Counted from the first letter of the stretch, positions 1-11,114 are shown. The stretch is DNA of 64,000 bases from Cladorrhinum sp. PSN259 (GCA_033725935.1 MU867069.1:1-64000), one strand, 5' to 3'. Translations and numbers: made by a program. Notes: a model not told the origin generated them from the sequence alone.

Positions 1-751
1 CGGTATAAACCGTCTACGGGTTTGCATGGGGTGTTTTTCATTTTTTCCTTTTTCCTTGGCTTTGGGCTCGTTTCGGGGTACTTAACTTGTATCGGTTTTT
101 TTTTTTTTTTTTGCCCCCCCCCCCCCCCCCCCCGCTTGTACAGGAAGAGGATGACTGACGCAAATAACAGCCGTGGTCTTCCCAGTTCTTTACTTTATCG
201 TCCCCTACACGGCCTTGATTCAGGATACGACACTTCGCTACACTGTCTTTCTTTTACTTATGCTTTGCAAGGGTTTTGTTGTCATCGTCGCTTTCCCTTG
301 CACTACCATAATGCTGACCAACTCGGCGAGCTCACTTCGGATTCTTGGGACCCTAAACGGCGTTGCGACTACGTTCAGCGGTCTTGGGCGTGCTGTTGGT
401 CCTGCTGCAGCGGGCGCTGTCTTCAGTTGGGGTGTCCAGAGAGGATACATCATCTCAGCGTGGTGGTTCTTGGGAACTATTGCACTGATTGGGACTATCC
501 CCCCTTGGTTCATTGTTGAGGATGAACAAGAGTCGGCTAGCAGTAGCATTGTGTCAGAGGATGAGGAGGGGGAGCATGAGAGTTTGCTGCCCAGTGGTGG
601 TGATGATGATGATGAAGAGGTGGCGGTTCTTGAGGCTGTCGACGAGGTTGATAGTAGTGAAGATGATGAGGAGGGTGTGAAGAGGAGTAAGAAAAGGGGT
701 GGTGAGAGTAAATCGTATGGGACTGTTTGTGTGGGATCTGGGAGGAGTTAA
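1..751 (+). CDS. MFS transporter, C-terminal part (5' end off window)
   Basis: Only the 3' part is present: exon <1-19, intron 20-170, exon 171-751. The reading frame before 171 is closed by a stop at 152-154, so the acceptor must be AACAG at 166-170; a CTGAC branch point lies at 155-159 and the intron contains a long poly-T/poly-C tract. The last exon gives hydrophobic helices typical of the second half of a 12-TM major facilitator (FPVLYFIVPYTAL, then GVATTFSGLGRAVGPAAAGA, then an AWWFLGTIALIGTIPPW helix). It ends in an unusually acidic, cytosolic-looking tail rich in D/E runs and closing with basic residues. The organisation resembles the complete MFS gene at 12482-14038, so I infer a DHA1-like efflux or uptake carrier; the substrate is unknown. 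The 19-nt first exon piece is less certain than the rest. Confidence 0.75.
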
Positions 752-2434
752 GGGACGTTGTCCTTGTGATGTGATACGGGCTCTCTTTTGGCAGTATATC
801 TAAGGGGCCGAATATGAGACTGGTAGAGGGGGGAATAATGACGAGATCAGGATGAGGAAACGAAAGTGGGACGTCTAATGATGCTTTTTGGTCGTCTTGA
901 GGGTATTTTCTTTTTTCTTCTTCTTTTTTCTGTGGGTATCTGTGGGCATCGCAAGGGGCGTTGGGGAACATCAAAAGGTGCGATGATTGGCATTATTTTT
1001 TTGAGCTTTACTTTATTTTTCCTTGCTTAAGATCCTGAGATACCACAGCTTTTTTGTGATGGATTACGAGGAGACCGCGCATGAAATTAGGACATATATA
1101 TATGAGAACGGAAGAATCGTTACTAATCACATTTTATCTAAAGAAGAGATCTTACGTTGCAGGTCATGAATTCATAACGTGTCATTTTGACGAGTTGCCT
1201 GACTTCTCTGTATCACTCGTACACATGGAGAATAAGGATGACACTCGGAAAGAGAAAAAAAAAAAGTATATAGAGGGAACGATACAAGATGGGAATAAAA
1301 GAACCGCCTACTATGGAACGACCTTCGTAACGATCATGCCGTCCTGAAGGTCCGAAGCGCTCTCCCAACTAAATCATCAGACAGCTGCATCATGTAAGGA
1401 CGTCATATCAGTAATGTCCATACACACCCTCTCGATCCCGATCAGCCTATCGCTCAGGAGCTGCCTCGAGGGCCACTGCCCGTGAGAAGCATTAAGAAAC
1501 GCGGGGTGCTCCTGCAGGTGGCAGTAGATGATGAACCAGGCCTTCCTGAGGCAGACGCACTGGAGGCACGCAGATTCGAGGTGGTTGAGATAGGAGCCAT
1601 TTTGCCGTGTAGCTTACCGGTTCTACTCAACAAAGATAGATTTGAAGAACTGTAATTTACTAAGTATATACGGTACTACCTACCGGAGTGATTTGTTGAT
1701 GATTGCGTTTTCTCCATTGTTACCTTGTCGCCTTCTTGAATACTGGCACGGCTCGTGGTTTTTGTGGACGAAACCGTGGTGTTGTTGTTTGGATGCCTTT
1801 GTCTTTGGTCAAACAAACTGGACTTTGTTTTGTTTGGTCTTGTTAAGGGTGTTTATCTCAGGCGCTAAAGGGGCTTGATGGTGGATTGTGTAAGGGGGCA
1901 TTCACATTATTGGTTGCATGTTCAAACGGTGATTGGTTGTTTTCTCAACAGAATCACAGACCAGGGTCTTCCATGTTTTCCATCAACTACGTCATAGTTG
2001 CGGGACTGGCAATACCACCCACCCTTCTAACTAAAGACATTCATCATCATCCTGATTTTCAGGTTCAAGTGAGACATGAGGAGAAATTCATTGGATTGGG
2101 TATTTCGGGTGTTCCCCTTAGTGTAGATTGTTTTAGCATACATAGAAAGTTTTTGATCTACAAGTACCTGAACTTGCCATCCCAATTTCTTTTCCATCTG
2201 CTTCTCTTTCTCCACCAGTGTCAACCACCCTTTTGGTTTCCAACCACCGCGGTCTTCTTGATAGACTTAAGCAGAGGAAGTGATCTTCTCACAGTAGATA
2301 TTCTTTCTCACGCAGATACTTACCAAACACACCACACCCTTGTTGATCAACTCGTAAGTCCCACCGCATTCCCATCCCACCCTCCAACCCATCCTAACTC
2401 ATGTTGTCTTCCCAGTGATCCCACAACAATAGCA
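752..2434. other. Intergenic, no supported gene
   Basis: No ORF here has family-like composition or plausible splice partners. The stretch 1886-2434 is open in the same frame as the proline-rich gene but begins without ATG and reads as anonymous sequence; I treat 2200-2434 as that gene's 5' leader (CT-rich, CACCACACCC runs). Confidence 0.5.
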
Positions 2435-3340
2435 ATGGCGTATTACGAACGACAACACAAACACAAGAAAAGACTCTACCTTGACCCCCCTCGACCGGGT
2501 CTCACCGAAGTCCGCCGCAAAGTCACCACCATCGTACCCGCAGCACCATCCCCACCACCAGCAGTAATCATCAAAGAACCTCCTCGTCCAGTTATCGTCG
2601 CACCCCCTCCTCGTCCTCCAGTCTTTACTCCCGCCCCTCCTCCTCCTCCTCCTCCTCCTCCAGTCTTTGCTCCCGCTCCTCCTCCCATCATCAACATCCC
2701 CGAAGACCCAGAAGACAACACGATAGACGTCATAGCAGTCGACGTCGACCCTTCGGAGAAGTCATCAACCACCACAAAGTCCTCGCGCAGAAAACACCAC
2801 AAGAAGCGCAGAGAAAAGGAGATCATCATAGAGAGGGAGAGGCTGGTACCCGTTCACGTGCCTTATCCCTTTCCTGTCGAGGTTCCTGTTCCCGTGCGCG
2901 AGCAAGCGCCCAGACCTCCCTCCCCGCCACCTGCTGTTCCCAAGCGGCTGAGCGATGGTTGGAGGTACGTGGAGGGATTACCGAGGGCTCAGAAGCCCAA
3001 GAGCGGGGTAAGGACTTTGAGTCCTCCGTCTGCTTCGAAGGATAGGGATAGGAGTAAGAATAGGAGGAGGAGTCCGAGCCGGAGTAGTTGTAGCTCGAGC
3101 GATAGCAGTGGGGACGGGCATGATAGGGATTTGGTGAGGGTTGAGTTGAGGGAGAGGGAGAGGGAGAGGGAGAGAAGTAGGGTTGGTGCTGGTGGTAGGA
3201 GGAGAGATGATAGTTGTGAGGGGGTCAGGGTTGTTGTTGAGGATGGGTATAGGGGTGGGAGGGAATATCATGGGCATGGGCATGGACATGGACACGGACA
3301 TGGAAGGAGGAGGGAGTATGGCGGGAGAGGGGGGTGGTAA
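2435..3340 (+). CDS. Proline-rich, RS/RE-rich low-complexity protein
   Basis: Single-exon gene of 301 residues starting at the ATG in AGCAATGGCGTATTACG. Visible segments: a basic N-terminus (YYERQHKHKKRLYLDPPRPG, residues 3-22), several proline-rich blocks with P9 and P5 runs around 50-90, a lysine/arginine block (SSRRKHHKKRREKE) around 125-140, a VPVHVPYPFPVEVPVPV repeat, a conserved-looking DGWRYVEGLP motif, then RS/RE-rich and finally HGHGHGHGHGH repeats. No catalytic domain is recognisable. Such composition suggests a disordered scaffold or RNA-associated protein, but that is inference only. Start chosen because upstream sequence in frame lacks ATG and loses the composition bias. Confidence 0.6.
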   Translation: MAYYERQHKHKKRLYLDPPRPGLTEVRRKVTTIVPAAPSPPPAVIIKEPPRPVIVAPPPRPPVFTPAPPPPPPPPPVFAPAPPPIINIPEDPEDNTIDVIAVDVDPSEKSSTTTKSSRRKHHKKRREKEIIIERERLVPVHVPYPFPVEVPVPVREQAPRPPSPPPAVPKRLSDGWRYVEGLPRAQKPKSGVRTLSPPSASKDRDRSKNRRRSPSRSSCSSSDSSGDGHDRDLVRVELRERERERERSRVGAGGRRRDDSCEGVRVVVEDGYRGGREYHGHGHGHGHGHGRRREYGGRGGW

Positions 3341-3694
3341 TTCGTGAATGGGAGGCATGATGTGTGTTCTTTCCTATCTCCTTTGAGTACTCAGTCGGAT
3401 TTGAGAAAGGGGTTGGATATTAATAGTTTATGTGTTGGATGATCTACTATGGATATGAATGGATTGTATGATGGTATGATTATATGATGATTTCATCAGG
3501 GATTGGAATATTGTTACAAGTTTGAGCTCTCAATGTTACTATTATCCTTGTCCTCATAATATAAATGAGCATTCTTGAATTCATGTCACTCACTGTGATC
3601 CCTTGGGAGACTTGGAACAATGTATTGGGGTTTGATACTTTATCCTTGCCCATACTGCAACACCAATTTCTCTGCTCAAACCTTCTCTGGTCCA
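3341..3694. other. Short convergent intergenic region
   Basis: 3' ends of the proline-rich gene (+) and the YbjQ-like gene (-) face each other. AT-rich, no gene seen. Confidence 0.5.
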
Positions 3695-4213
3695 TCATGC
3701 CGTGACCTTATTGCCATCCTCAATCTTCTCAATAATTGCTGCAGTCCCATACGCACAAACCTGGCAGAACCCTTCCAAGTCTCCAGAGTCGAACCGCAAA
3801 GCAATGACTGCGTTTCCACCCCTGGCTTGCGCCTCTGCTACAAGCCGTGAGATGGCGTCGTTGCGCGCGTTGTAGAGCTTTTTTTTTGTGGAGGGGTTTT
3901 CTGTCAGCTATAATGAAAGAAAGATTCAACAGGGGATTGGTGTGCACAACGAACGTACAAGGTTGGTGAACCACTTCAGCTCCCCGCCCGCCACGCTCTT
4001 CATGACCATGGCGAAGCCCGCCGCCCAGTTGCGGGAGCGGACGGTGAGGCCGTATACGGTGCCCAGGACTCGGACGACACGATAGCCGGGGACATCAAAC
4101 ATTGTCGTTGTGATTACTCCGCTGGTTTCCGTGAAGCAGTGGAGGTCTGTGAGCTGAGGGGGGATGTCGGCTGGTTGATTGGTAGGGGGTTTGGCCTTGG
4201 AAGAGGAAGACAT
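3695..4213 (-). CDS. YbjQ/UPF0145 family protein (DUF74)
   Basis: Two exons on the minus strand: 4213-3959 and 3877-3695, intron 3958-3878 with GTACGT donor, CTGAC branch and an A-rich AAAAG acceptor. The joined product is 145 residues. After a ~30-residue low-complexity leader it shows the family pattern: ITTTMFDVPGYRVVRVLG, then a GLTVRSRNW region with invariant-looking R, then GGELKWFTNLLYNARNDAI, EAQARGGNAVIALRFD and a C-terminal CAYGTAAII strand. Known: the bacterial family forms pentamers and was once annotated as heavy-metal binding; the biochemical role is not established. Splicing is well supported because both exons carry consecutive halves of one domain (joined at TNL/LYN, phase 0). 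Cytosolic by lack of signal peptide. Confidence 0.88.
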
Positions 4214-5487
4214 TTTTTTGTGAGGTATTATGGTATCACGAAGACGGTTTTGTCCGGGAAAGTAATGAATATGAAGGTGAATGTTTAGAGTCAGTACTAT
4301 TTCTTTTTTTTATCAATTGAGACCAAAGCAGAGCAGCTCTTGACTCTTTTTATATACTTTTTTTCCCTCCTCAGATAAAACAAGGGCAGAGAAAGGGAGT
4401 CATTTTCCCCGATCTTATTTGACAGATATTGATCCCTTCATACCGGCATAGCGTTGTACAACGCAAGAAAAGAGCTCATGACCATGTTCTGATGAGTGCT
4501 CGGGAGAAGCCTCGTTGAAAGCCATGATGGCGAGGTCCAAGGATTAGTTCTGCGTAGTGTAGACCGTATTTCGTATTGAAGGATTGGCTGCAGGTCATGG
4601 TTACTATAGTATGGTGCACAGCCACTGACCCGATTCATTGCATTAGGTCTTATCCAATGGACATTCCTGCCCAGACTTGGCAGGGCTGAAGTGAAGGGTG
4701 GTTGCCGGTTGAGCCGTTTGTTTGATGGCAGTTCAAGGTGTATACGTGGAGGGGTGGTGTTCTCTCAAGTGAGGGTTGATATGATGATGATCGGGAAGAG
4801 TCGGGATGGAAAGGGGCTGAGGCGTGTTATTGATCTGTGTGTTCAATGCTTACGGTTCCCGGTCTTTCCTCCTTCCAACGACTATTTGGTCAATTAAATG
4901 GTCTATACCAATTTTTCGACAAGCCCATGTCTTGGTAGAGAAAGATGTGGTTCAGGTATAATGCAAGAATGCTGTAGAAAACAAAGCAGGAAACCTCTGA
5001 CAAAAGTAAGGGGGCTCACTTCAAGAAGCCTTTCTATGTATGCGGATAGTATCTCAAATCCCAAATCACCGGAATCAAGCATTTTGATACCCCGGACTCG
5101 CTAAAATGGCATCCAGGGCAGCGGGAGTCTGGAGATGTAGAGATGTGACGGCAACCCCACAACCCCAATATGGAACGACGTTCCGTGTTCCCTCTTCTGG
5201 GAAGGACTCGCTCCGTCCAGGTACCACCTCCGCCATGGAGAATCTCCCACCTACGGCTTCACGATTCGCGATGCCGTCTCGCTAAAGACAATTTGGCAGA
5301 ATTCAGCCGCTACAAAAGGTTGTTAATAATCGCCTCATCCGAAGGCCAAATCCAGTCATGAGCTGGATTAAACTAGCAGGCATGTAGACTACAAGTATAT
5401 AAACGGCCTCAAGAGAAGCTTTTCTTGGCCATCTCTTGTTTCCTCCTCATCTTCCAGCCAAGTTGTCAATAATTCCCACCGCCCAAG
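4214..5487. other. Divergent intergenic region between YbjQ-like and GH131 genes
   Basis: No supported gene; short ORFs here have no family features. Contains a poly-T rich stretch near 4300-4360 and, close to the GH131 gene, a TATA element. Confidence 0.5.
5396..5403 (+). promoter_or_regulatory. TATA box of GH131 gene
   Basis: TATATAAA lies 85 bases before the GH131 ATG, followed by a CT-rich leader. Position and sequence fit a strongly inducible fungal secreted-enzyme promoter. Confidence 0.5.
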
Positions 5488-6414
5488 ATGCATCACACTC
5501 TCATCCTCTCGCTCCTGGCAACCACTGCCTTGGCCGGGCCTCGTCGTCCGCATGCCGTCGCCCCTGGAGAGGTCAAGTGTCCCATCGTGTTCGACGGCCG
5601 CGTAGAGAGCACCACCGAGCTCACGGCCTTCGACAGCTACGGCACCTCAATCTTCAACCCAGATTACGTAAAGGGCAACGACATCAAGTGGTCCCAAATC
5701 ATCAAATTCCCAACCGTCAACGGTTCCCGATTTGACGACCAGGCGATCCACAAGCCCTTCGAGGTGACCATCAGCGATCAGAGCATCTTCCAGCAGCAGC
5801 GCGGGTTCAGGCGCGCGGGACTTCAGTTTCAGGGAGACACCAACAGCGGAAGCCCAGGCAGCTCGGGCATCAAGACTCTCCACTTTAGTGTCAAATGGGA
5901 CGCCCAGCGCGCCTTCAATCTGAGCCACGAGTACCTGAACGTGTGGCATGAAAGTGGTGACTACTCGGCAAACCAGGTGAACTTTCAGGCTGGATCCATC
6001 ATCGGCCAGTCAGGTCTGGCCCGGGACACGTGGAAGGTGATGGACCGCAAGAACAAGCAGATCTGGTCGACCCCTATTCTCAAGAATGAGTGGCAGAACT
6101 TTGCCATCACTCTGAACTTTCAGAAAAAGTAAGTTGGCCGTGATATACTTTGACGACACCAAGACTTGCTGACAAAAGCCCCTAGCACTCTCCAAGTTTA
6201 CTACTCCAAGGGTACTGAGCCGCTCAAGAGCGTCACCAGTGCCGTCAGCAATGACAACTCTGGCCAGGGACAGTACCAGATCGGTATCCTCAAGAAGCCC
6301 ACGGGCACCAGCGATGTGGTCAACTCGGGCTATCAACAGAAGAACCTCAACGAAGGCTTGATCTATGGTGGTCTGTTCCTCGAGGACAGTGCAAACAACT
6401 GCATCTCATTGTAA
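5488..6414 (+). CDS. Glycoside hydrolase family 131 (beta-glucanase), secreted
   Basis: Exons 5488-6128 and 6186-6414 (intron 6129-6185: GTAAGT donor, GCTGAC branch, CCTAG acceptor) give 289 residues. An N-terminal signal peptide is clear (MHHTLILSLLATTALA), followed by the GH131 core: GEVKCPIVFDGRV, FDSYGTSIFNPDYVKG, the FRRAGLQFQGDTNSGSPGSSGIKTLHFS region, FNLSHEYLNVWHESGDYS and the C-terminal YQQKNLNEGLIYGGLFLEDS. Known: GH131 enzymes are fungal/oomycete beta-jelly-roll proteins acting on beta-1,3/1,6- and beta-1,4-glucans. Length equals a single catalytic domain; no carbohydrate-binding module is present. Likely extracellular and part of plant-biomass or cell-wall degradation. Confidence 0.9.
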
Positions 6415-6560
6415 AGTTGGGGCTCTCGGCATCATTATTACAGATATTACATTAGGACAGCCCGAGCATAAAAAAACCAACACCCCTTCCAGGCCAACAA
6501 GAAACCGAGATGCACTTACTTATCATGCATGTCCATAACCTTTGATGTTCTGTCAGAAAC

Positions 6561-7293
6561 TCAAACACCAACATTCTTCATCTCATACCTCCAAGCATCA
6601 ACAGTAAAGTTCTCGGGCCCCTCATAAACCTGATGAAAAAAATCCCCCGTACCAATGAACGGCGCATCCTCGGGAAAGATATAATGCACCGCTTCATCTC
6701 GAGTCCCATTATTGATCTGCCGCACTACCCTCAGCTTGGCCATTGCCCCCCTTTTCTCATCATCATCACCACCACCACCACCATCTTCGTCCTCGGCCCC
6801 CGCTGTCAACATGAAATTAGTTGTCGACCTGGCACTGGTCATGTTGCTCGTTGTCGTGTTATAATGCGGAGCAGGCGGGGCGTCAGAGTACAAGACCAAT
6901 TCGAACCAGACATCCTCGGGCGTGGGCGGGGCATCTGATTTTTTGTTGCACCAAGTGGGCGTGATGGCGCTTATGGACGCCGATAGAGTGGTGCCGAGGG
7001 TCGAGCAGAAGACGAGAGAGGTGTTTGGATGGGGGAGGACGTGGAAGTTGATGCTGCAAAGTAGGGATTAGCTATTTGAAAAGGAGATGGGGGAAGTGAC
7101 AAAGAGCATACTAGCTGCGATGACTGAGAATTATCCCGCCTGCTTGGAAGTTTGTGATTTGGAAGGGTGGGATGGGCGAGATCTTTTGGGGCCCGTCAGG
7201 AGGGTTAGAGAGGTAAAGGAGAACCCGAGGAGGTGATGGTGAAGACAGGCATGAGAGGACGAGTGTGAGAAAGGCGAGTATGTGAACAATCAT
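6561..7293 (-). CDS. Small secreted protein of unknown function
   Basis: Two exons, 7293-7112 and 7053-6561, with a GTATGC donor and TTTGCAG acceptor; the first exon runs into a stop at the donor, and joining gives a continuous 224-residue frame. The N-terminus is a signal peptide (MIVHILAFLTLVLSCLSS). The mature part has two cysteines (LVFCSTLG and PTWCNKK), several N-x-S/T sites, an acidic glycine-rich insert (EDEDGGGGGDDDE) around the middle and a C-terminal FHQVYEGPENFTVDAW segment. I do not recognise a family; it resembles the two-cysteine secreted beta-proteins common in plant-associated ascomycetes, but that is inference. It is convergent with the GH131 gene, 146 bases apart. Confidence 0.7.
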
Positions 7294-8846
7294 CGCTCAG
7301 GCTTCTGAGAGTAAATACAATAAGGACTTGTTGGTTACAGTTCGAAGCCAGTGATGTGTGTGGTGCTCTCTCAGGTTTCCGTTTCAACAAGGCTTGACTC
7401 TAGAAATCGATATCAAGACTTAGATCCAAACCTTTGATGCTTATGGGAAAGTCGTCATTGCTTCTTCATCAATACTACAACCATCTGCTCTCCTTCCCCT
7501 CAATGTTGAATCCGAATCTGTCATTTTAAAGGAAACGTGCCTTCCCAAAGTCCTTTTGTGGCTCTCAACTTGACGTCACGCAGTTCTTACCATTTATTGA
7601 CCTTGATGATCTCCAGATGCCTTTGGGGAGTCGTACACGGGAGGTTTAGTTGCTCTTGTCCTCGGGGTTCTAATTTCCGTCTTCCGTCTATTCGGTGTGT
7701 TTCAATACCGTCACCACATGCTTCCGTTCGGGGATGAACGGTTAAGAATCTCGATGCAACTGGTGTGACCAGCCAACGGGAAGTGCCGAGTTGTGATGTT
7801 TCTCAACAGAGCAATTGCTACCTGATGCCGCATCCACTCACGATGAGAAGACAATGATATCTGCATGAGGTGTCTCGGCCTGTTTGACCACGTTGGAGGA
7901 GGATGGGCATTGATACATGCTGCTAACAGTCGTGGTCTCCTTGAATAAGTCTCGAAGAGAGCAATCGTGATCTCTGTGGTGCAATGGCTCGAGTTGATTG
8001 GGGAACCGGACAAACTCCCCGCAGTTTACCTCTTACCCTGCACCTGCAGCGTCTGATGTGCTGCACTTCCATTGAGTTTGCCCCACCGCCAACTCATCGG
8101 GCAGCGGCCAGAGCGGGCAGCAGCGTCTTCCCTGCAGTGCCCAAAAAGTAGCAAACCTGCTTTTTGGATGCCCTTATTAAACCCCTCCTTCCCACCCGTT
8201 TTTGACTTCTTCTTCTCTCCCCCTCCATCACGAAGTCCCTACCTCGAGTAGCGACGGGCATTGGGTTCGAGTTGAGGTGAGGTGAGAACGGTGAATAGGA
8301 GCCCCGCGAAGTGGGACTCCCTTCACCCACCACCTGTCCCGACCGGCCCCGGTACACCGGCTCTAGCGGGGCCAGTTACCAGGGTGCCGAGGACTCTTTC
8401 ATTTCGGAGATCCCAATCATCCCATCTTACACTTTGTTGAAATTCCAACACGAAAAAAACTTTCACCCCTTTCAATCCGACACGACACACCGATCAGGCA
8501 TCACCTTCGGGGATAGCATCACCCTATTACGTGGCTGCACCCTTCAGCTTCCCTTTGACCTGGATCGAGGTACGTAAGAGAACAGCCCCTCTCCCCTCCA
8601 AATCCTCAGCCCAGGGACCCGCCCAGCTGGTGCAGGTTGCAACCTACCCCTTTGATTGCCTGCCCTGCGCTCCTAGTGGCTGTCCCCCCCAAATTATTTT
8701 TTATTCCTTTACGCGTGGCATCTTGCCAGATCTCAGATCGCACACAATCCTCTTATGCATTTAACTCCTTCCACCCCGTCTTGACTTTGCAGTCGCTCAC
8801 CAGTCACATCAATTGTTTACAGTCGTTAAACCGAAATACCGCCAAA
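7294..8846. other. Divergent intergenic region with probable 5'-UTR intron of PRA1 gene
   Basis: No supported gene. GTACGT at 8571 and TTTGCAG ending at 8792 could bound a leader intron just ahead of the PRA1-family ATG at 8847. CT-rich leader sequence surrounds it. Confidence 0.4.
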
Positions 8847-9374
8847 ATGTCCATTTCCATTCCGATAGACATGCTGACGTCCCGATTTAATATCGGTGAC
8901 CGCCTGGCAAACATGCGCTCTGGATCACTGGCAAGCCGATTCTCGAACCTGCGCCCCGTCTCCGAGTTCCTCGACGTCAAGCGCGTTAACAAGCCGGAAA
9001 ACTTCGTCGAGATGCAATCGCGTGTTAATTACAACCTCGGCCACTTCTCGAGCAACTACGCTGTCGTCTTCTCCATGCTTACCATCTACGGCCTGATCAC
9101 CAACTTTTGGCTATTGTTCGACATCATTTTCGTTACGGTTGGCATGTACCTGATTGGCAAGCTTGACGGACACGATCTCGAGTTTGGCGAGAACCGATTC
9201 TCGACGGTCCAGCTGTACACTGGCCTTTGGATCATTGCCATTCCACTCGCACTTATTTCAGGCGTCTTCGGCACCATGATGTGGCTGATTGGCGCAAGCG
9301 GCGTTGTCATTCTCGGACACGCCGCACTTTTGGATAAGCCTATCGATGAGGCTTTTTCCGGGGAGGCGGTCTAG
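8847..9374 (+). CDS. PRA1/Yip3 family Rab-interacting membrane protein
   Basis: Single exon, 175 residues, ATG in the context GCCAAAATGTCC. Upstream in-frame sequence is open but lacks a better start and looks like leader. Family features: RPVSEFLDVKRVNKPENF before the membrane part, then N-x-x-F-S-x-N-Y-A (NLGHFSSNYAVVF), two hydrophobic hairpins (LTIYGLITNFWLLFDIIFVTVG and LYTGLWIIAIPLALISGVFGTMMWLIGASGVVILGHAALLDKP). Known: PRA1 proteins sit in ER/Golgi membranes and interact with prenylated Rab GTPases and COPII/COPI trafficking. An unusually close ORF starts only 164 bases after the stop. Confidence 0.88.
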   Translation: MSISIPIDMLTSRFNIGDRLANMRSGSLASRFSNLRPVSEFLDVKRVNKPENFVEMQSRVNYNLGHFSSNYAVVFSMLTIYGLITNFWLLFDIIFVTVGMYLIGKLDGHDLEFGENRFSTVQLYTGLWIIAIPLALISGVFGTMMWLIGASGVVILGHAALLDKPIDEAFSGEAV

Positions 9375-9538
9375 GTGGTCGGCCGCGAACTCCCAAATCT
9401 ACGCCCCAATGGGGAAGACCATCCAGGCGCGAGAGGAGGTCATACGATGAGTCGCGTCAGGGGAGAGAGGAGAGTTGGAGGGACAATGGTCAGCGGGTTG
9501 TCGAGGAGCTAGCAACAGAGGATGAAGGTGTTGATGGG

Positions 9539-10405
9539 ATGGGCGGTTTTCGCTCAAGGAGGAAATTTGCATATGACGATGAGACATCGGAACAGTCGGG
9601 ACAGGAATCGGATGACGACAGAGTACGGGTGCCCGTGCTGGACCCACGGGAGGAGGCTCTTGCAGATGCCGCTGAGGCACGGATACAACGCGCTGCCGTC
9701 AAGGGCAGAGGAGACGTGAAGCTGAGCAAGGACGAGCTGGCAGCATACCAGCGCCGGCTACAACGACGTGAGGAGGAAAGGCAGAGAAAACCGCAGAGAG
9801 AGCGGGTGGCTATCCCTCTCTCGTCACTTGCATCCGCCTCTCGCCCCAGCAGACTGGCATTGGAAGCCCCACCCTCACCACCAGAGTTCGACTCAGATAA
9901 GGACAAGGCAGCTCTACCGTTCGGTCACTATCCACCAGCTTCGTCGCGCTCTCTCCCTCGTTCTGGCAGCAGCTCTTCTAGGACCCCTAGCAGGGCTCCC
10001 GCCGAGAGAGAGCTGTCGCCATTTGATTATACTTATGTTCGCAAGTCGTCTGATCACTTGTCACCAGCTTCCCAGACTGAGGTGCAGTCTGACCCGTTTA
10101 AGTACATGACTGGTGGAGCCCGGGCTTCATACCATGGAGGATCTGAGCCGCCAGTCCATGGGACAGGTCGACAACTGAGCAGCGGTTCATACGACATTGG
10201 AAGTTCGAGTGAGGATGGCAAGGGTTCACGACCGGAGCGCGAGCCTGAGCGGCGAGTATCTCGGGACAAGTCACCTCCGCCTGTCAAGAAGAGTAGTAGC
10301 AGCAGCACTGCTGCTTCTTCATCGTCTCACCGTCGCAAGACGACAATGACGACGATGGCACTTCTGGGAGGAGCCAAGCCGGTCAAGAAAAAGTCTTCAA
10401 AATAA
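9539..10405 (+). CDS. Low-complexity basic/serine-rich protein, unknown
   Basis: Uninterrupted 288-codon ORF from the ATG in GGGATGGGCGG. It begins GGFRSRRKFAYDDET, continues with a charged helical stretch (RKPQRER, QRRLQRREEERQ; likely coiled coil, residues 35-85) and ends in serine/proline-rich disorder with a basic KKKSSK terminus. No known domain. The frame is open for another ~190 bases upstream, into the end of the PRA1 gene, without an ATG, so the true start may lie elsewhere or the segment may belong to an alternative 3' form of the upstream transcript. The codon composition is gene-like and there is no room for a normal promoter. Confidence 0.5.
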   Translation: MGGFRSRRKFAYDDETSEQSGQESDDDRVRVPVLDPREEALADAAEARIQRAAVKGRGDVKLSKDELAAYQRRLQRREEERQRKPQRERVAIPLSSLASASRPSRLALEAPPSPPEFDSDKDKAALPFGHYPPASSRSLPRSGSSSSRTPSRAPAERELSPFDYTYVRKSSDHLSPASQTEVQSDPFKYMTGGARASYHGGSEPPVHGTGRQLSSGSYDIGSSSEDGKGSRPEREPERRVSRDKSPPPVKKSSSSSTAASSSSHRRKTTMTTMALLGGAKPVKKKSSK

Positions 10406-11114
10406 GGGTGCTTTCTGGGGGTTTGGGAACGGAACCGGATAGATTTTTTCCTATTTCTTTTCTTTCATAATACATGTCTTGCCACTCACTCTTTGCAATG
10501 TTAGTCCTTTGTGAATACGTAGTTAACAATGTGTAGTTTACTTATTTGTATCTGTTCGCTCGTAACGGAGAAAAAGGGGTCAAGGTGGGTTAGGGTTTTC
10601 GGTTGGGGATTAGGATTCGGCCTCGGGCACCAAACCCCTGCTGCCCATCCCCGCCCTGATGAAACGACTCAATAAACCCCTGCCGCTAGTAAGGAGAACA
10701 GGGATTTGAGCTGATCCCAGCCTCACGAATTTCGATTTCGCGGGGGTGGTTGGTGGTTCAACACTTTGTGTGTGTGTAACTGTGCGGCGCATGTTTTATT
10801 GGCTGGATTAGTCTCGTTCTTTGCGCGCAGCGGGCGGGAGATTCATCGTCGTCTCTGACAGAAGGGACCTCGTTCCCTTTTATTTGTTTTTTGTAGAACC
10901 TGTCAACCAAAGAAGCATTGGCCTTTGTGTCACGGAATCATACCCCTGATATAGCTTCTTCTTTCGTATTTTACATACATTACACATATACAACTTCACT
11001 CACACCCACTCTCACCCAGAACGCGAGCACCTCAACAAAAAAAAACCCCCAATATTGAACGGAACGTGCAGAAAACAAACACATTTTGCCACTTTACTCG
11101 AGGAGACGTTCAAG
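10406..11114. other. Intergenic, promoter of the 11.1-kb gene
   Basis: No gene seen. A CT/CA-rich leader with TACATACATTACACATATACA precedes the ATG at 11115. Confidence 0.45.

Noticed and set aside
1886..2434. Upstream extension of the proline-rich gene
   Set aside because: No suitable ATG and no composition continuity; treated as leader.
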